This document shows, one piece after another, positions 36,619 to 46,093 of a stretch of 64,000 bases of DNA; position 1 is the stretch's first letter, and the number at the start of each line of letters is the position of its first letter. The notes beneath the pieces were generated by a model that saw only the letters and a list, made by a program, of their open reading frames with translations, did no database searches and was not told where the DNA came from. The translations under genes and the position numbers were made by a program. The stretch spans positions 1-64,000 of the forward strand of contig NZ_CAUASN010000007.1 of assembly GCF_958431955.1 (NCBI RefSeq), read 5' to 3'. The stretch is from an uncultured Adlercreutzia sp. (lineage in GTDB: Bacteria > Actinomycetota > Coriobacteriia > Coriobacteriales > Eggerthellaceae).

Positions 36619-38010
36619 ATGCATCTTTCCGAGAAGGGGCACACCTATGCCCTGTTCGCCATTGTCGTCATCACCTGCGCCTTGGGGTCGCTCACGCAAA
36701 CGGTGATGAACTCCATGCTCACCGAGGTCTGCGCTGACTTTTCCATCGATGCGGCAGTGGGGCAGTGGGTGACCACCATCTATATGCTCGTCATGGGCAT
36801 CACGGTGCCGGTAGTCGTGTTTCTGGCGAAGCGCTTCTCGCTGAAGCGCCTGGTATTCGTGGCCCTCGGCTTCTACCTGGCCGGCTCGGTAGCAGGGTTT
36901 TTCGCTCCCGTCTTCGGAGTGCTCTTGCTGGCCCGCGTGCTGCAGGCCATCGCCACCGGCATCACGCTGCCGCTTGTGCAGACGGTGGCCATGACGCGCT
37001 TCCCGCGGGAGCGCACGGGCACGGCCATGGGCATCGGCGGCATCGCCATGGGGTTCGCGCCCAATATCGGCCCGCTCATCGGGGGTGCCCTGGCGAATAC
37101 CACCGGATGGCGCAGCTTCTACATCATCCTCGTGGGGCTGCTGGCGGTGCTGTGGGCGGCCAACGCGCTGCTCGTGAAGAGCCACGGCGATCGTGAGTCC
37201 CAGGCGGTGTTCGACCTGCCGTCCTTCGTGCAGTCCACGCTGGGCTTCGGCGGTTTTCTGCTCGGCGTCTCGAATGCGGCCACGATGCCGCTCGCGTCGC
37301 CGTCGGTGTGGGTGCCCGCGCTGCTCGGCGTCGCGTTCATCGTGGTGTTCGTGCGGCGCCAGCGCATGATACCCAATCCGCTCATCTGCCTGGACATCTT
37401 CCGCTCGCGCCATTACCGCGCCGGCTTCGTGGCCCAGAACTGCCTGTTCGCGTCGTTCATGGGCATCACCCTTGTTCTGCCGCTGTTCATCCAGGGGCCC
37501 TGCGGCATGACGGCGCTCGACGCGGGCATCGCGTTCATTCCGGCCACTGTCATCGCGCTGTTTGTGAACCCGCTGGCCGGCGTGCTCGTGGACAAGGTGG
37601 GCGCCCGCGCCGTGTGCATCACCTCGGCGGCCTTCCTCACGGTGGGCGCCGCCTCGTTCATGTTCGTGGGCGCCGGCACGCCGCTGTGGGTGCTCACGCT
37701 GCTGCAGGGCGTGCGCGCCGTGGGCGTGAGCGGGCTCGTGGGGCCGCTCAACTCCTACGGGCTGGCGGGGCTCGACCGCGGCATCGTCATGGATGGCAGC
37801 GCGTTTTTCGCCACGGTGCGCCAGGCATGCGCCTCCCTCGGCACTGCGCTCATGATGCTCATCATCTCCGTGGCCGGGCTTGCCTTCGCCGCAGCCGATC
37901 CGGGCGATGCCGGAGCCACGGCCGCTGCGCTGCCCTACCAGCTCGCCTTCGCGCTTTCCACGCTGTTCGCGGCGGTGGTGCTCGTCACGGCCATTTGGAA
38001 GATACGCTAG
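36619..38010 (+). CDS. MFS efflux transporter, DHA2 (EmrB/QacA-like) family
   Basis: The 463-aa product has about 13-14 hydrophobic segments, as in the 14-helix drug:proton antiporters. The DHA2 motif C is visible (GFAPNIGPLIGGALANTTGWR, abbreviated at residues about 150-168), as is a motif A-like loop FLAKRFSLKRLVF. The substrate cannot be predicted. GGAGG lies about 11 bases before the ATG. A perfect TATAAT at 36496-36501, just after pth, would give a leader of about 110 bases. It is followed by a 537-base non-coding stretch. Confidence 0.88.
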   Translation: MHLSEKGHTYALFAIVVITCALGSLTQTVMNSMLTEVCADFSIDAAVGQWVTTIYMLVMGITVPVVVFLAKRFSLKRLVFVALGFYLAGSVAGFFAPVFGVLLLARVLQAIATGITLPLVQTVAMTRFPRERTGTAMGIGGIAMGFAPNIGPLIGGALANTTGWRSFYIILVGLLAVLWAANALLVKSHGDRESQAVFDLPSFVQSTLGFGGFLLGVSNAATMPLASPSVWVPALLGVAFIVVFVRRQRMIPNPLICLDIFRSRHYRAGFVAQNCLFASFMGITLVLPLFIQGPCGMTALDAGIAFIPATVIALFVNPLAGVLVDKVGARAVCITSAAFLTVGAASFMFVGAGTPLWVLTLLQGVRAVGVSGLVGPLNSYGLAGLDRGIVMDGSAFFATVRQACASLGTALMMLIISVAGLAFAAADPGDAGATAAALPYQLAFALSTLFAAVVLVTAIWKIR

Positions 38011-38249
38011 CGGGGTTGCGCAGAAGCGCTGGTTTTCGGGGGGAGGGGGAAGCGCAAACCTCCGAAGGGCGCGCGGTAGCGACGGCTCGCTGGTGCGGCA
38101 ATGGCCTCGCTGCGGCTGCTCGTGCCGCCCGATAGCCGCAGGGCCGGCCCCGACGTGGTGCTGGACGTGAGCGAGTCGACGCGCCGCGAGCCGGCCGAGG
38201 GGCTGCCGCTGTTCGGATCCGACCGTCTGGCGCGGGTGCACGCCGCAAG

Positions 38250-38442
38250 ATGGCTTGAAAAACACGGTTTTGGAACGGGGAGTCCTTTTCGGCGGTGAAA
38301 TGGCTTGGAATTCACGTTTTTGTTACCGAATCCCTCGAAAAAGTTAGATTATCTTAACCGTGAACTGGTCTTTTCCCGTCGCAATAAGTGGAAGATTCCT
38401 CAAGAACGGTACCCGCGGTAACAAAACCGTGAATTCCAAGCC
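38250..38442. repeat. Three-copy repeat cluster (two direct, one inverted) in a 537-base non-coding gap
   Basis: Copy 1 (38250-38278) and copy 2 (38300-38328) are direct, 50 bases apart, both beginning ATGGCTTG and sharing CACG and TTTTG blocks. Copy 3 (38416-38442) is on the opposite strand; it matches copy 2 at 26 of 27 positions (GGCTTGGAATTCACG, one mismatch, TTTTGTTACCG). The 87-base spacer between copies 2 and 3 carries a partial copy with AACCGTGAA near 38356. In the rest of the gap (38011-38547) I see a perfect TATAAT at 38503-38508 for the next gene and nothing else. Confidence 0.75.
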
Positions 38443-38547
38443 AAATTTCGCGTTTTGCGTTTCGCAGCTTCTCGCCTTCGCGATGGGGAGAGCGCCATCG
38501 TTTATAATTCTCGATCGATTCATGCACAAGATTGGACGGGCGCAAAA

Positions 38548-40383
38548 ATGGCATTTCTCCTCGGTTGCGAAAAGGTGCGGGTGGAATTCCCCACGAAAAC
38601 GGTGTTCACCGAGTTGTCTCTCGGGGTAGACGAGGGGGCCCGTATCGGCATCGTGGGCAAGAACGGCGATGGGAAGTCCACGCTTCTGCGGGTGCTGGCG
38701 GGAGATGTGGAGGTGGACGACGGCCGCGTCATCCGCACGCGCGGCGTATCGGTGGGCGTGCTCGGGCAGACCGACAGCCTGCGCGACGAGGATACCGTGG
38801 AGCGCGCCGTGGTGGGGGATCGCCCCGAGTACGAATGGGCCGGCGATGCGCGCACGCGCTCCATCATCGCGGGGCTTCTGGACGACGTGGCTTGGGACGG
38901 CCTCGTGGGCACGCTCTCGGGCGGCCAGCGCCGCCGGGTTGATCTGGCGCGCCTGCTCATCGGCGATTGGGACGTGCTCATGTTGGACGAGCCTACCAAC
39001 CATCTGGACGTGAAGGCCATCGCATGGCTCGCCGACCACCTGAAGACCCGCTGGCGCCCCGGTGCCGGCGCGCTTCTCGTGGTGACCCACGACCGCTGGT
39101 TCCTCGACGAGGTGTGCGAGGCCATGTGGGAGGTGCACGGTCAGCGGGTGTGGCCCTTCGAGGGCGGGTTTTCGGCCTACATCATGCAGCGCGTGGAGCG
39201 CGACCGCTTGGCGGCGCTCGCCGAGCAGAAGCGGCAGAACGCCCTGCGCCGCGAGCTGGCATGGCTCTCGCGCGGCGCACGGGCCCGGGCCACCAAGCCC
39301 AAGTTCCATGTGGCTGCGGCTCAGGCGCTCATTGCCGACGTGCCGCCCCTGCGCGACGAGCTGGAACTCAAGCGCATGGCCATGGCGCGTCTCGGCAAGA
39401 CGGTGGTGGAGCTGCAGGACGCCTCGCTGCGGTTCGGCGATCATGTCATCTTAGACGACGTGGACTGGATCATCGGGCCGGGCGACCGCTACGGCATCGT
39501 GGGCGCCAACGGCATCGGCAAGACCACGCTGCTGCGCATCATCCAGGGCCTCCAGCCGCTCGATCGGGGACGGGTGAAGATCGGCCAGACCGTGCGCTTC
39601 GCGGTGCTCTCCCAGCATTTGGACGAGCTTACGAAGCTGGGAAGCGACCGGGTGCGCCAGGTCATCAGCCGTTACTCGCGCCGCACCATGCTCGACGGCA
39701 AGGAGATGACCCCGGGTCAGCTGCTGGAGCGCCTGGGCTTCACGAAGGACGACCAAAACGAGCCGGTGTGCGACCTGTCGGGCGGTCAGAAGCGGCGGCT
39801 CGCGCTCATGCTCATCCTGCTCGACGAGCCCAACGTGCTCATCTTGGACGAGCCCGGCAACGATCTGGACACCGACATGCTGGCCGCCGTGGAGAGCCTG
39901 CTCGACGGCTGGCCGGGCACGCTTCTGCTCGTCACCCACGACCGCTACCTCATGGAGCGCGTGACCGACCATCAGTTCGCCCTCGTGAACGGGAAAGTGC
40001 GCCATCTGCCCGGCGGCGTGGACGAGTACCTGCGCCTGACGGAGGAGTCCGAGCGGGAAGCGGCTGCTGCGGCGCCTGGGAAGGCGGCGCCGTCTGCGAG
40101 GGAGGTGTCCGGCGAGGCGACCCCCGAGCAACCCGCGGAGCGCACGGTCTCTACGCTCTCCGGCGGCGAGCAGCGCGAGCTGCGCAAGCTCATGGCCTCC
40201 AACGAGAAGAAGATCGGCACCCTGAAGGGCAAGATCGAGAAGAAGCAGCTGGAAATGGCCGAGGCCGACCAGTCAGATTACCTCGTGCTCACCGCCATGC
40301 AGGAGGAGATCGCCGACTTCCAAGACCAGATAGAGGCCCTGGAACTCGAATGGCTCGAAGCCGCCGAGAAGCTGGGGGAGTAG
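38548..40383 (+). CDS. ABC-F family ATPase, Uup-like
   Basis: ABC-F proteins are soluble twin ATPases that act on ribosomes, in translation regulation or antibiotic protection. The 611-aa product has two ABC domains: Walker A GKNGDGKST, signature LSGGQRRRVDLARL and Walker B LDEPTNHLD in the first; GANGIGKTT, LSGGQKRRLALML and LDEPGNDLD in the second. A C-terminal charged coiled coil (about 555-611) follows, as in Uup. No membrane segments are present. The start at 38548 follows a GGACGGG site; the frame is open upstream without a good start. It stands alone after the repeat-rich gap. Confidence 0.9.
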   Translation: MAFLLGCEKVRVEFPTKTVFTELSLGVDEGARIGIVGKNGDGKSTLLRVLAGDVEVDDGRVIRTRGVSVGVLGQTDSLRDEDTVERAVVGDRPEYEWAGDARTRSIIAGLLDDVAWDGLVGTLSGGQRRRVDLARLLIGDWDVLMLDEPTNHLDVKAIAWLADHLKTRWRPGAGALLVVTHDRWFLDEVCEAMWEVHGQRVWPFEGGFSAYIMQRVERDRLAALAEQKRQNALRRELAWLSRGARARATKPKFHVAAAQALIADVPPLRDELELKRMAMARLGKTVVELQDASLRFGDHVILDDVDWIIGPGDRYGIVGANGIGKTTLLRIIQGLQPLDRGRVKIGQTVRFAVLSQHLDELTKLGSDRVRQVISRYSRRTMLDGKEMTPGQLLERLGFTKDDQNEPVCDLSGGQKRRLALMLILLDEPNVLILDEPGNDLDTDMLAAVESLLDGWPGTLLLVTHDRYLMERVTDHQFALVNGKVRHLPGGVDEYLRLTEESEREAAAAAPGKAAPSAREVSGEATPEQPAERTVSTLSGGEQRELRKLMASNEKKIGTLKGKIEKKQLEMAEADQSDYLVLTAMQEEIADFQDQIEALELEWLEAAEKLGE

Positions 40384-40554
40384 TGGCTCTCCGCCGCTGG
40401 GTAGCGGTTTTCCCGGCTACGTAAAAACTACGTACCTCGCTTGACGAGGTCATTTACGCAACGGCTACGCTTTCTCCGCTCCCGTGCTTATCTCATGATT
40501 TCCCCAGCGGCGCACTCTGAAACGTGCGAAGGCCTCAAGCTATAGGAGGGAATC

Positions 40555-42180
40555 ATGGACATCATGCAATCGAGGCGAGCTTTTTTGAAGACCGCGACGG
40601 TGGCGCTCGGCGGCGCGGCGGTGGCCGGTTTGGCGGGATGCGCTCCCGCAGCGAACACCGCATCGAATGATACGGCCTCTTCTGTCGGCGATATCAGCTG
40701 GGACGAGGAGACCGATGTCATTGTCGTCGGCGGCGGCTTGGCTGGCCTTGCTGCGGCTGTGACGGTGGCCACGGAGGGCAATGGGGCCAAGTGCCTCCTG
40801 CTGGAAAAGAGCCCCCTTGAGACAGGTGGCGGCAACAGCGCTTTTGCTGCCGGCATGGTGCTTTGGACAAAGGATCCGGAGAACTTCGCCGAGTACGTGC
40901 GAGAGTTGCGCGGCGAGATGGACAATGTTCCCGACGATGTGGTCGACGCCTATGCCCAGGGTATTGCCGAGAATCTTGACTGGCTGCGCGGCTTGCCCGG
41001 CTTCAGCGAGGACGACGTCATCGTCTCCGAGTACTTCGAGCCGGGCACCGGTGAGAGCTGCTACCCCGAATACGGCGAGATGCCCCATGCGTATTCCCTT
41101 GGCCGTGTTCGGTTCAACCCGGAGAACGCCAACGGCAATACGCAGGTTACCCCCTTCATGAATAACGTGAAGAAGCAGTTCGCCGACGTTATCACCCACA
41201 AGACGACCGCGCCGGTGACGGCTTTGGTGCAGGATCCGGAGACCAAGGAAGTTCTTGGTGTGGTGTACACCGACGGCTCCTCGAGCAAGTACGCGAAGGC
41301 AACCAAGGGCGTTATCATGTGCTGCGGCGGCTTCGAGAACAATGCTCAGATGAAGGCCGATTATCTCAGCGGCCCGTGGGCGCGTCGCATTGCCGGGGAG
41401 TACAACGAGGGCGACGGCATCACCATGTGCGCCCGCGCAGGAGCCGATATGTGGCACATGAACAGCTGCGCTGGCTTCTGGACCTCCATGAGCCCCATCG
41501 ACGGAGATGTCTGCCTGATGCGCACCCCGAAGGACCAGGGCATCACCGTCGCCATCAACGGTCAGCGCTTCTATATGGACTGGGATGGTGATGTCTGCGA
41601 GGATTGGGAATCGTATGACACGGGCGATCTGGCCTCCCATGTGGGGTCGCGCCACGGCCATATGCAGTTCGGCGGAGAATGGCCGCACCTTCCCATGCCG
41701 GCCAAGACGTGGTTCATTACCGATACCCCGGGATACACGTCGATCCTGGAGAATAAGATGATGGCCATCGATTTCGATCCCATGGACGGCTGGGGTTTCA
41801 CGGCCGACACCATCGAGGAGCTGGCCGGCAAGATCGAGGTGCCTGCCGATGTCCTGGCGACCACGGTGTCCCAATGGAACGAGTGCGTCGCCAATGGCAA
41901 CGACGTGTACTTCCATCGCCCTGCAAATAAAATGAAGGCGATCGAGGAAGGGCCTTTCTACGCCTTGTTCTGTGCGCCGACCATGCTCAACACAGATGGC
42001 GGCCCCCGTCGCAGCGCCAAGGGAGAGGTGCTTGATCTCGACGGAGAGCCGATACCTCATCTGTACAGCGCGGGCGAATTCGGATCTGTGTGGGCCAATA
42101 TGTACCAGGGTGCGGGCAACTTGGGCGAGTGCCTCGCCTTCGGCCGCATCTCGGTGCGAAACTGCCTGGGAATCGCGTAG
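40555..42180 (+). CDS. Tat-exported FAD-dependent oxidoreductase (fumarate reductase / ketosteroid dehydrogenase-like)
   Basis: The 541-aa product has a Tat signal and lipobox (QSRRAFLKTATVALGG, then GLAGC with Cys29). The FAD fold is DVIVVGGGLAGLAAAVTVA, and the C-terminal flavin block is LYSAGEFGSVWANMYQGAGNLG. That end resembles the ketosteroid-dehydrogenase-like branch more than the flavoprotein at 10212, so the two are distant paralogs. Substrate and electron donor are unknown. AGGAGGG lies just before the ATG. It precedes a membrane LuxR gene in the same direction, the presumed regulator. The 171-base gap upstream contains a short hairpin (ACCTCG/CGAGGT at 40434-40450). Confidence 0.88.
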   Translation: MDIMQSRRAFLKTATVALGGAAVAGLAGCAPAANTASNDTASSVGDISWDEETDVIVVGGGLAGLAAAVTVATEGNGAKCLLLEKSPLETGGGNSAFAAGMVLWTKDPENFAEYVRELRGEMDNVPDDVVDAYAQGIAENLDWLRGLPGFSEDDVIVSEYFEPGTGESCYPEYGEMPHAYSLGRVRFNPENANGNTQVTPFMNNVKKQFADVITHKTTAPVTALVQDPETKEVLGVVYTDGSSSKYAKATKGVIMCCGGFENNAQMKADYLSGPWARRIAGEYNEGDGITMCARAGADMWHMNSCAGFWTSMSPIDGDVCLMRTPKDQGITVAINGQRFYMDWDGDVCEDWESYDTGDLASHVGSRHGHMQFGGEWPHLPMPAKTWFITDTPGYTSILENKMMAIDFDPMDGWGFTADTIEELAGKIEVPADVLATTVSQWNECVANGNDVYFHRPANKMKAIEEGPFYALFCAPTMLNTDGGPRRSAKGEVLDLDGEPIPHLYSAGEFGSVWANMYQGAGNLGECLAFGRISVRNCLGIA

Positions 42181-42204
42181 CCTTTCCTGCCCTCCCCCCC
42201 CTGT

Positions 42205-42233
42205 CCCCGGCGCATGTAAGCGCCGGGGGCTTT
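42205..42233 (+). terminator. Probable terminator between flavoprotein and luxR-type genes
   Basis: A perfect 9-bp stem (CCCCGGCGC and GCGCCGGGG) with loop ATGTAA is followed by GCTTTC. The T run is short, so some read-through into the regulator gene is likely. A run of eight C precedes it at 42194-42201. Confidence 0.6.
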
Positions 42234-42324
42234 CGCATGCGCTGGCGAGGGTCGTCTAAGAGAGCGGGCCATGACGGGCGTGGTCGTGGTATGGTTGTTG
42301 CGAGATGCTTGGGAGGAGTTTCTT

Positions 42325-43815
42325 ATGGCACGCAAGCGCAATGAGATGTCTTCCGCGATAGGGATATTCGTGGGGCTCAGTTTCCTCTGGCCGTACTACC
42401 AACGGGCCTTTTATCGGGTCACGCTCTTCTACCGCATGGGCGATGACGTTGTGGCCGCTTACGGGTTGTTTCTGATCGCTCTGCTTTTAGGGTGCATTGT
42501 GGCTGCAACGAGATACCGCGCGGTGGAGGGTGTCCTGCAGCGGCAGCCGGCGCTCCTGCTATCGGCCGCCGGGCTCTCCCTCGTCTCGGCGCTGTACTTG
42601 CGGGGATATGTGAGGGCCGAGGGACACCTCGGGGATATGCTCTCGTATTTGGCCGTTGTCGGATACGCTGTTTCCTTTGCGACGATTTCGGCTGGATGGG
42701 CTATAGCCCTCATGCGCTTCGTCTATACGCGGGGGCTTTTCCAGGGCGTGGCGATGCTGGGCTCCACGGCCATGGCCGCCAAGCTCATCTCTCCTACCTC
42801 TGCGGCCGTCGATAGCGTCTTCGGTCTTGTTCCGGTGATGGGGCTCGCATTGTCCGGCGGCGCTGTGTTTGCCGTCTCGCGGTGGGAGGCGGGAGGGCCG
42901 TCCATGCCCTATGAGAAAGTGGGGGAAGCGCCCTACTTGAGGGAATGGCTCATCCCCGTGGCCGCGTATGGTGTCTTCTCGGTGTCCCATGCCATCCGCT
43001 ATGCCTTCGACATGACAAACGAGGTTTCCGTCGCGGGAGGGGAAATTGTCCCCGCCTCGCCCTCGTACTCGTTCACGCTCACCTTTCTCTTGTTTGCGGC
43101 GTTACTGTCGGGAGCTGCCCTGCATTCATCGCGCCGCGGTGTTCCGGGTGTGAATCGCCTTGCCTTCTGGATTGCCTCGCTCGGGGTTGCCATCGGTTTG
43201 CTCGCGGCGCCCATGCTCTCGCTTCTCGCAGCTGAGGATGATTCATTTGCGAGCATGGATGCTGGTACTGGTTGCATCACGCTTCTGGTCTGCGTGTGCG
43301 TCTTGCTGCTGACGTATCAGAATCGTCTCTCCCCCTTGCAGACATTCAGTCTTTTCTGGTGCCTGCCTATCGTTGTGGAGAAGATTATCGCCTATCTTGT
43401 CGCCCCCTTGGTGCTGGGCCTTGCTGGGGAGGCGGCTGCCTCGTGGGCGCGACCGGTAATCATGTTCTCTTTCGCAGCGACATTGGTCACGTTGCTCTTG
43501 TTCCTCATGCAGCTTTGCCGGGGAAATGCCCTGGGGCTGCTTTTTCCAGCGAGTTCCCCGACTGGCGGGGATGACGGACGCGACGGGAGGAGGGCCGCCT
43601 GTTCCGCCATCGGGGCGCGAAGCGATCTTTCCGATCGCGAGGTGGAGTTGCTGTACTACCTCTCGTACGGTTACAGCGCTAAGAAAACAGGCGAGACCCT
43701 CTTCATCTCAGAGAGAACCGTGCAGACCCATACGCAGAATATTTATCGAAAACTCGATGTGCATAGCAAACAGGCTATTATTGACCTCGTCGAGAAGGAG
43801 CGTGCGCTGAAGTGA
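42325..43815 (+). CDS. LuxR-family regulator with a multi-pass membrane domain
   Basis: The 496-aa product has about twelve hydrophobic segments (residues 10-400) and a C-terminal LuxR/GerE helix-turn-helix (LSDREVELLYYLSYGYSAKK, then LFISERTVQTHTQNIYRKLDVHSK). It has the same architecture as the protein at 8437-9960, though the two are clearly divergent in sequence. GGGAGGAG lies six to seven bases before the ATG at 42325; the frame opens earlier without a site. It follows its presumed target flavoprotein in tandem, whereas the first pair is divergent. Confidence 0.87.
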   Translation: MARKRNEMSSAIGIFVGLSFLWPYYQRAFYRVTLFYRMGDDVVAAYGLFLIALLLGCIVAATRYRAVEGVLQRQPALLLSAAGLSLVSALYLRGYVRAEGHLGDMLSYLAVVGYAVSFATISAGWAIALMRFVYTRGLFQGVAMLGSTAMAAKLISPTSAAVDSVFGLVPVMGLALSGGAVFAVSRWEAGGPSMPYEKVGEAPYLREWLIPVAAYGVFSVSHAIRYAFDMTNEVSVAGGEIVPASPSYSFTLTFLLFAALLSGAALHSSRRGVPGVNRLAFWIASLGVAIGLLAAPMLSLLAAEDDSFASMDAGTGCITLLVCVCVLLLTYQNRLSPLQTFSLFWCLPIVVEKIIAYLVAPLVLGLAGEAAASWARPVIMFSFAATLVTLLLFLMQLCRGNALGLLFPASSPTGGDDGRDGRRAACSAIGARSDLSDREVELLYYLSYGYSAKKTGETLFISERTVQTHTQNIYRKLDVHSKQAIIDLVEKERALK

Positions 43816-43865
43816 TTGCCACTTAGTCGGCGTGGCGCAAGACAAGACAGCGAAGAAGGGGAGTA

Positions 43866-44483
43866 GTGGCCGCGTATCAGACCATAGCCGAGGTTGCCGA
43901 GGCGGAGATCGTCGAGAAGAAGAGCCGGTTTATCGGGCGTATCGCGCCGGTGGCCGACGAGGATGAGGCGCTTGCCTTCATCGCCGAGGTGAAGGCGGCC
44001 CACCGCATGGCACGCCACAACGTGTACGCTTACGTGCTGCGCGGCGGCCGCATCCGCTACACCGACGACGGCGAGCCGGCTAAGACCGCGGGCATGCCCA
44101 CCCTGGAAGCCATCCAGCACGCGGGCCTGGAAGACGTGGCCGTGGTGGTCACGCGGTACTTCGGCGGCATCCTGCTGGGCACGGGCGGCCTCGTGCGCGC
44201 CTACGCGCAGGCCACGAAGGCCGCCATCGACGCGGCGCGCATCGTGGTGGTGTCGCGCTGCGTGGATATCATCGTGGAGGTGTCCTACAGCCTGTACGAG
44301 CCCGCTTGCCGTCTGGCCGAGGACGCTGGCGCGCGGGTGCACGACACCGACTTCGCCGAGAACGTCCTCATCACCTTCCGCATGCTCGACGGCACCCAGG
44401 CCCCTTTCCTGGAGAAGCTCACCGAGCTCACCCGCGGCCAAAGCGAGATCATCGCCACCGACCCCTTCGACGCCGCGTTTTAA
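43866..44483 (+). CDS. yigZ: YigZ/IMPACT-family protein
   Basis: The 205-aa product has the UPF0029/IMPACT N-terminal domain (KKSRFIGRIAPVADEDEAL, RHNVYAYVLR, TDDGEPAKTAGMPTLEAI, VVVTRYFGGILLGTGGLVRAYA) and a DUF1949-like C-terminal ferredoxin fold. Eukaryotic IMPACT restrains the Gcn2 kinase; the bacterial role is not settled. GTG at 43866 has GAAGGGGAG upstream. The stop overlaps the convergent MATE gene by four bases. The last 18 bases before its stop match the end of the AraC gene at 47185. Confidence 0.9.
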   Translation: MAAYQTIAEVAEAEIVEKKSRFIGRIAPVADEDEALAFIAEVKAAHRMARHNVYAYVLRGGRIRYTDDGEPAKTAGMPTLEAIQHAGLEDVAVVVTRYFGGILLGTGGLVRAYAQATKAAIDAARIVVVSRCVDIIVEVSYSLYEPACRLAEDAGARVHDTDFAENVLITFRMLDGTQAPFLEKLTELTRGQSEIIATDPFDAAF

Positions 44484-45847
44484 GCGCTCCGCGGCATGCG
44501 GCTCGTATTCTTCCAGGAGGCGGCCACGAGCGCGATGGCCACGACGAGCACGCACACATCGGCTGCCACGCAGGCGATCCACACGCCGTGGATGCCTGTG
44601 CCGGTGAGCGAGGGGATGAGCAGCACGGCGGGCACGAACAGAATGAGCGGCCGAGCCATGGTGAGCAGCGCCGCCTTGCCGCCGTCGCCGACCGATTGCA
44701 GGTAGGTGATGGCCATGATCATGATGCCGTACACCACGAACGGCGCGAAGAAGATGCGGAAGTCGCCCACGCCGAGGGCCACGATATTCGGATCGGTGAT
44801 GAACAGTCCGAGCACCGCCTCGGGAGCCGCCATGGCGGGGATCCAGAAGATGAGGCAGAGTGCCGTGGCACTCCCGCAGAAGGTGAGCATGATGCACCGC
44901 ACCCGGGCGAATGCGCCGGCGCCGAAGTTGGTGCCCACGGCCGGCTGCAAGCCGTTGCTCATGCCCCACAGCGGGATGAAGGCGAACGACTGCATGCGGA
45001 TGGCCGCACCGAACAGGATCTGCCAATCGGGGCCGCCCCATTCCGCAGCTGCGCGGTAGATGACCGCCTGCTGCACGAGGGTGAGCACCTGCATGAGCAG
45101 AGCCGAGATGCCCACGCTCACCACGTCCTTCAGAATGGGCGCCGAGAGCGCCACGCGGTGGATGCGGGCCGTCTTCTCGCGGCGGACGAACCACCACAAC
45201 ATCACGGCCGCCTGGGCGAACTGGGAGAGCACCGTGGCGATTGCGGCGCCTTGCAGCCCCCAACCCGCATCGCGCAGGGCGCAGATGAACAGGGGAGAGA
45301 GAATCATGTTCAGCACGGCGCCGCCGCCCATGATAGCCATGGCGCGCACCATGATGCCCTCGCCGCGCATGACCATGTTCGAGCTCTGGGCGAAGTTCAC
45401 GAACAGACTGCCTACGTACACGACCTGCAGGTAGGAGCAGGCCAGATCGAGCATAGCGCCCTCGGCCCCGGTGAGGGCGAGGAGGGGTCGAGCGAAAGCG
45501 ATGACCGCGACGGTGGTGGCCACCGATACGATGAGGTTCATGGCGATGAGGTTGCCCATGATGCCGTCGATGGTCTTCTGGTCGCGGGCGCCGATGGCGC
45601 GGGAGAGCACTGAGGCGCTGCCCATGCCCATGAGCGATGCGAAGCCGGAGTTGATGAAGGTGAAGGGGTAGGCGATGGACACGGCGCCCATGGCGTCGGT
45701 GCCGATGAGCTGGCCGGCATAGATGGCGTCCACGAAGGTGTAGAGCCCGATGACCACCATGCCGACGATGGCGGGCAGGCTCAAGGACACCACGAGGCGG
45801 CTTGGCGATTCGGTGAGAATGCGGGCGCGGCGGTCTTCTTCGGCCAT
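44480..45847 (-). CDS. MATE-family efflux transporter
   Basis: MATE exporters remove cationic drugs or metabolites in exchange for Na+ or H+. The 455-aa product has twelve hydrophobic segments in two halves. The N-terminal stretch ILTESPSRLVVSLSLPAIVGM and DAIYAGQLIGTDAMGAVSIAYPF are typical. AGAGGA precedes the ATG. It is divergent from the AraC regulator gene, 246 bases away, which may control it. The substrate is unknown. The 3' end overlaps yigZ by four bases. Confidence 0.92.
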   Translation of the reverse strand: MAEEDRRARILTESPSRLVVSLSLPAIVGMVVIGLYTFVDAIYAGQLIGTDAMGAVSIAYPFTFINSGFASLMGMGSASVLSRAIGARDQKTIDGIMGNLIAMNLIVSVATTVAVIAFARPLLALTGAEGAMLDLACSYLQVVYVGSLFVNFAQSSNMVMRGEGIMVRAMAIMGGGAVLNMILSPLFICALRDAGWGLQGAAIATVLSQFAQAAVMLWWFVRREKTARIHRVALSAPILKDVVSVGISALLMQVLTLVQQAVIYRAAAEWGGPDWQILFGAAIRMQSFAFIPLWGMSNGLQPAVGTNFGAGAFARVRCIMLTFCGSATALCLIFWIPAMAAPEAVLGLFITDPNIVALGVGDFRIFFAPFVVYGIMIMAITYLQSVGDGGKAALLTMARPLILFVPAVLLIPSLTGTGIHGVWIACVAADVCVLVVAIALVAASWKNTSRMPRSA

Positions 45848-45994
45848 AAGGATTCCTCTCGGTCGGGGTGTCCGGGGGCGCGAGGGCGGCAGGGCGGCGT
45901 GGGGTATTCCCCGCGTGCCCTCGCTTCGGTTCGCGCGGCTGCGTGTCGGACGGGTCTGTTGTTCGACCGAGAAGGTACGCCAAAGGGTTGCGCC

Positions 45995-46026
45995 AAATGT
46001 TGTATATGGCTAACATTTGATCAAAT
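45995..46026. promoter_or_regulatory. Operator-like palindromes between MATE and AraC-type genes
   Basis: AAATGTT (45995-46001) and AACATTT (46012-46018) form a dyad with a 10-base spacer. A perfect 12-bp palindrome ATTTGATCAAAT (46015-46026) overlaps its right half. The patch is AT-rich within GC-rich flanks. A plus-strand promoter TTGCGC-17-TAACAT (45988-46016) would run through the dyad. Confidence 0.5.
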
Positions 46027-46093
46027 TCCTAAGAAGGTACGGTCGATTGCCGAAACAAACCGAAGGATCGCTTGTCGTCGAAGGGAGGCTTCT

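Noticed and set aside
38101..38298. 65-codon frame in the gap before the ABC-F gene
   Set aside because: No ribosome site, no recognisable protein, and it runs into the repeat cluster.
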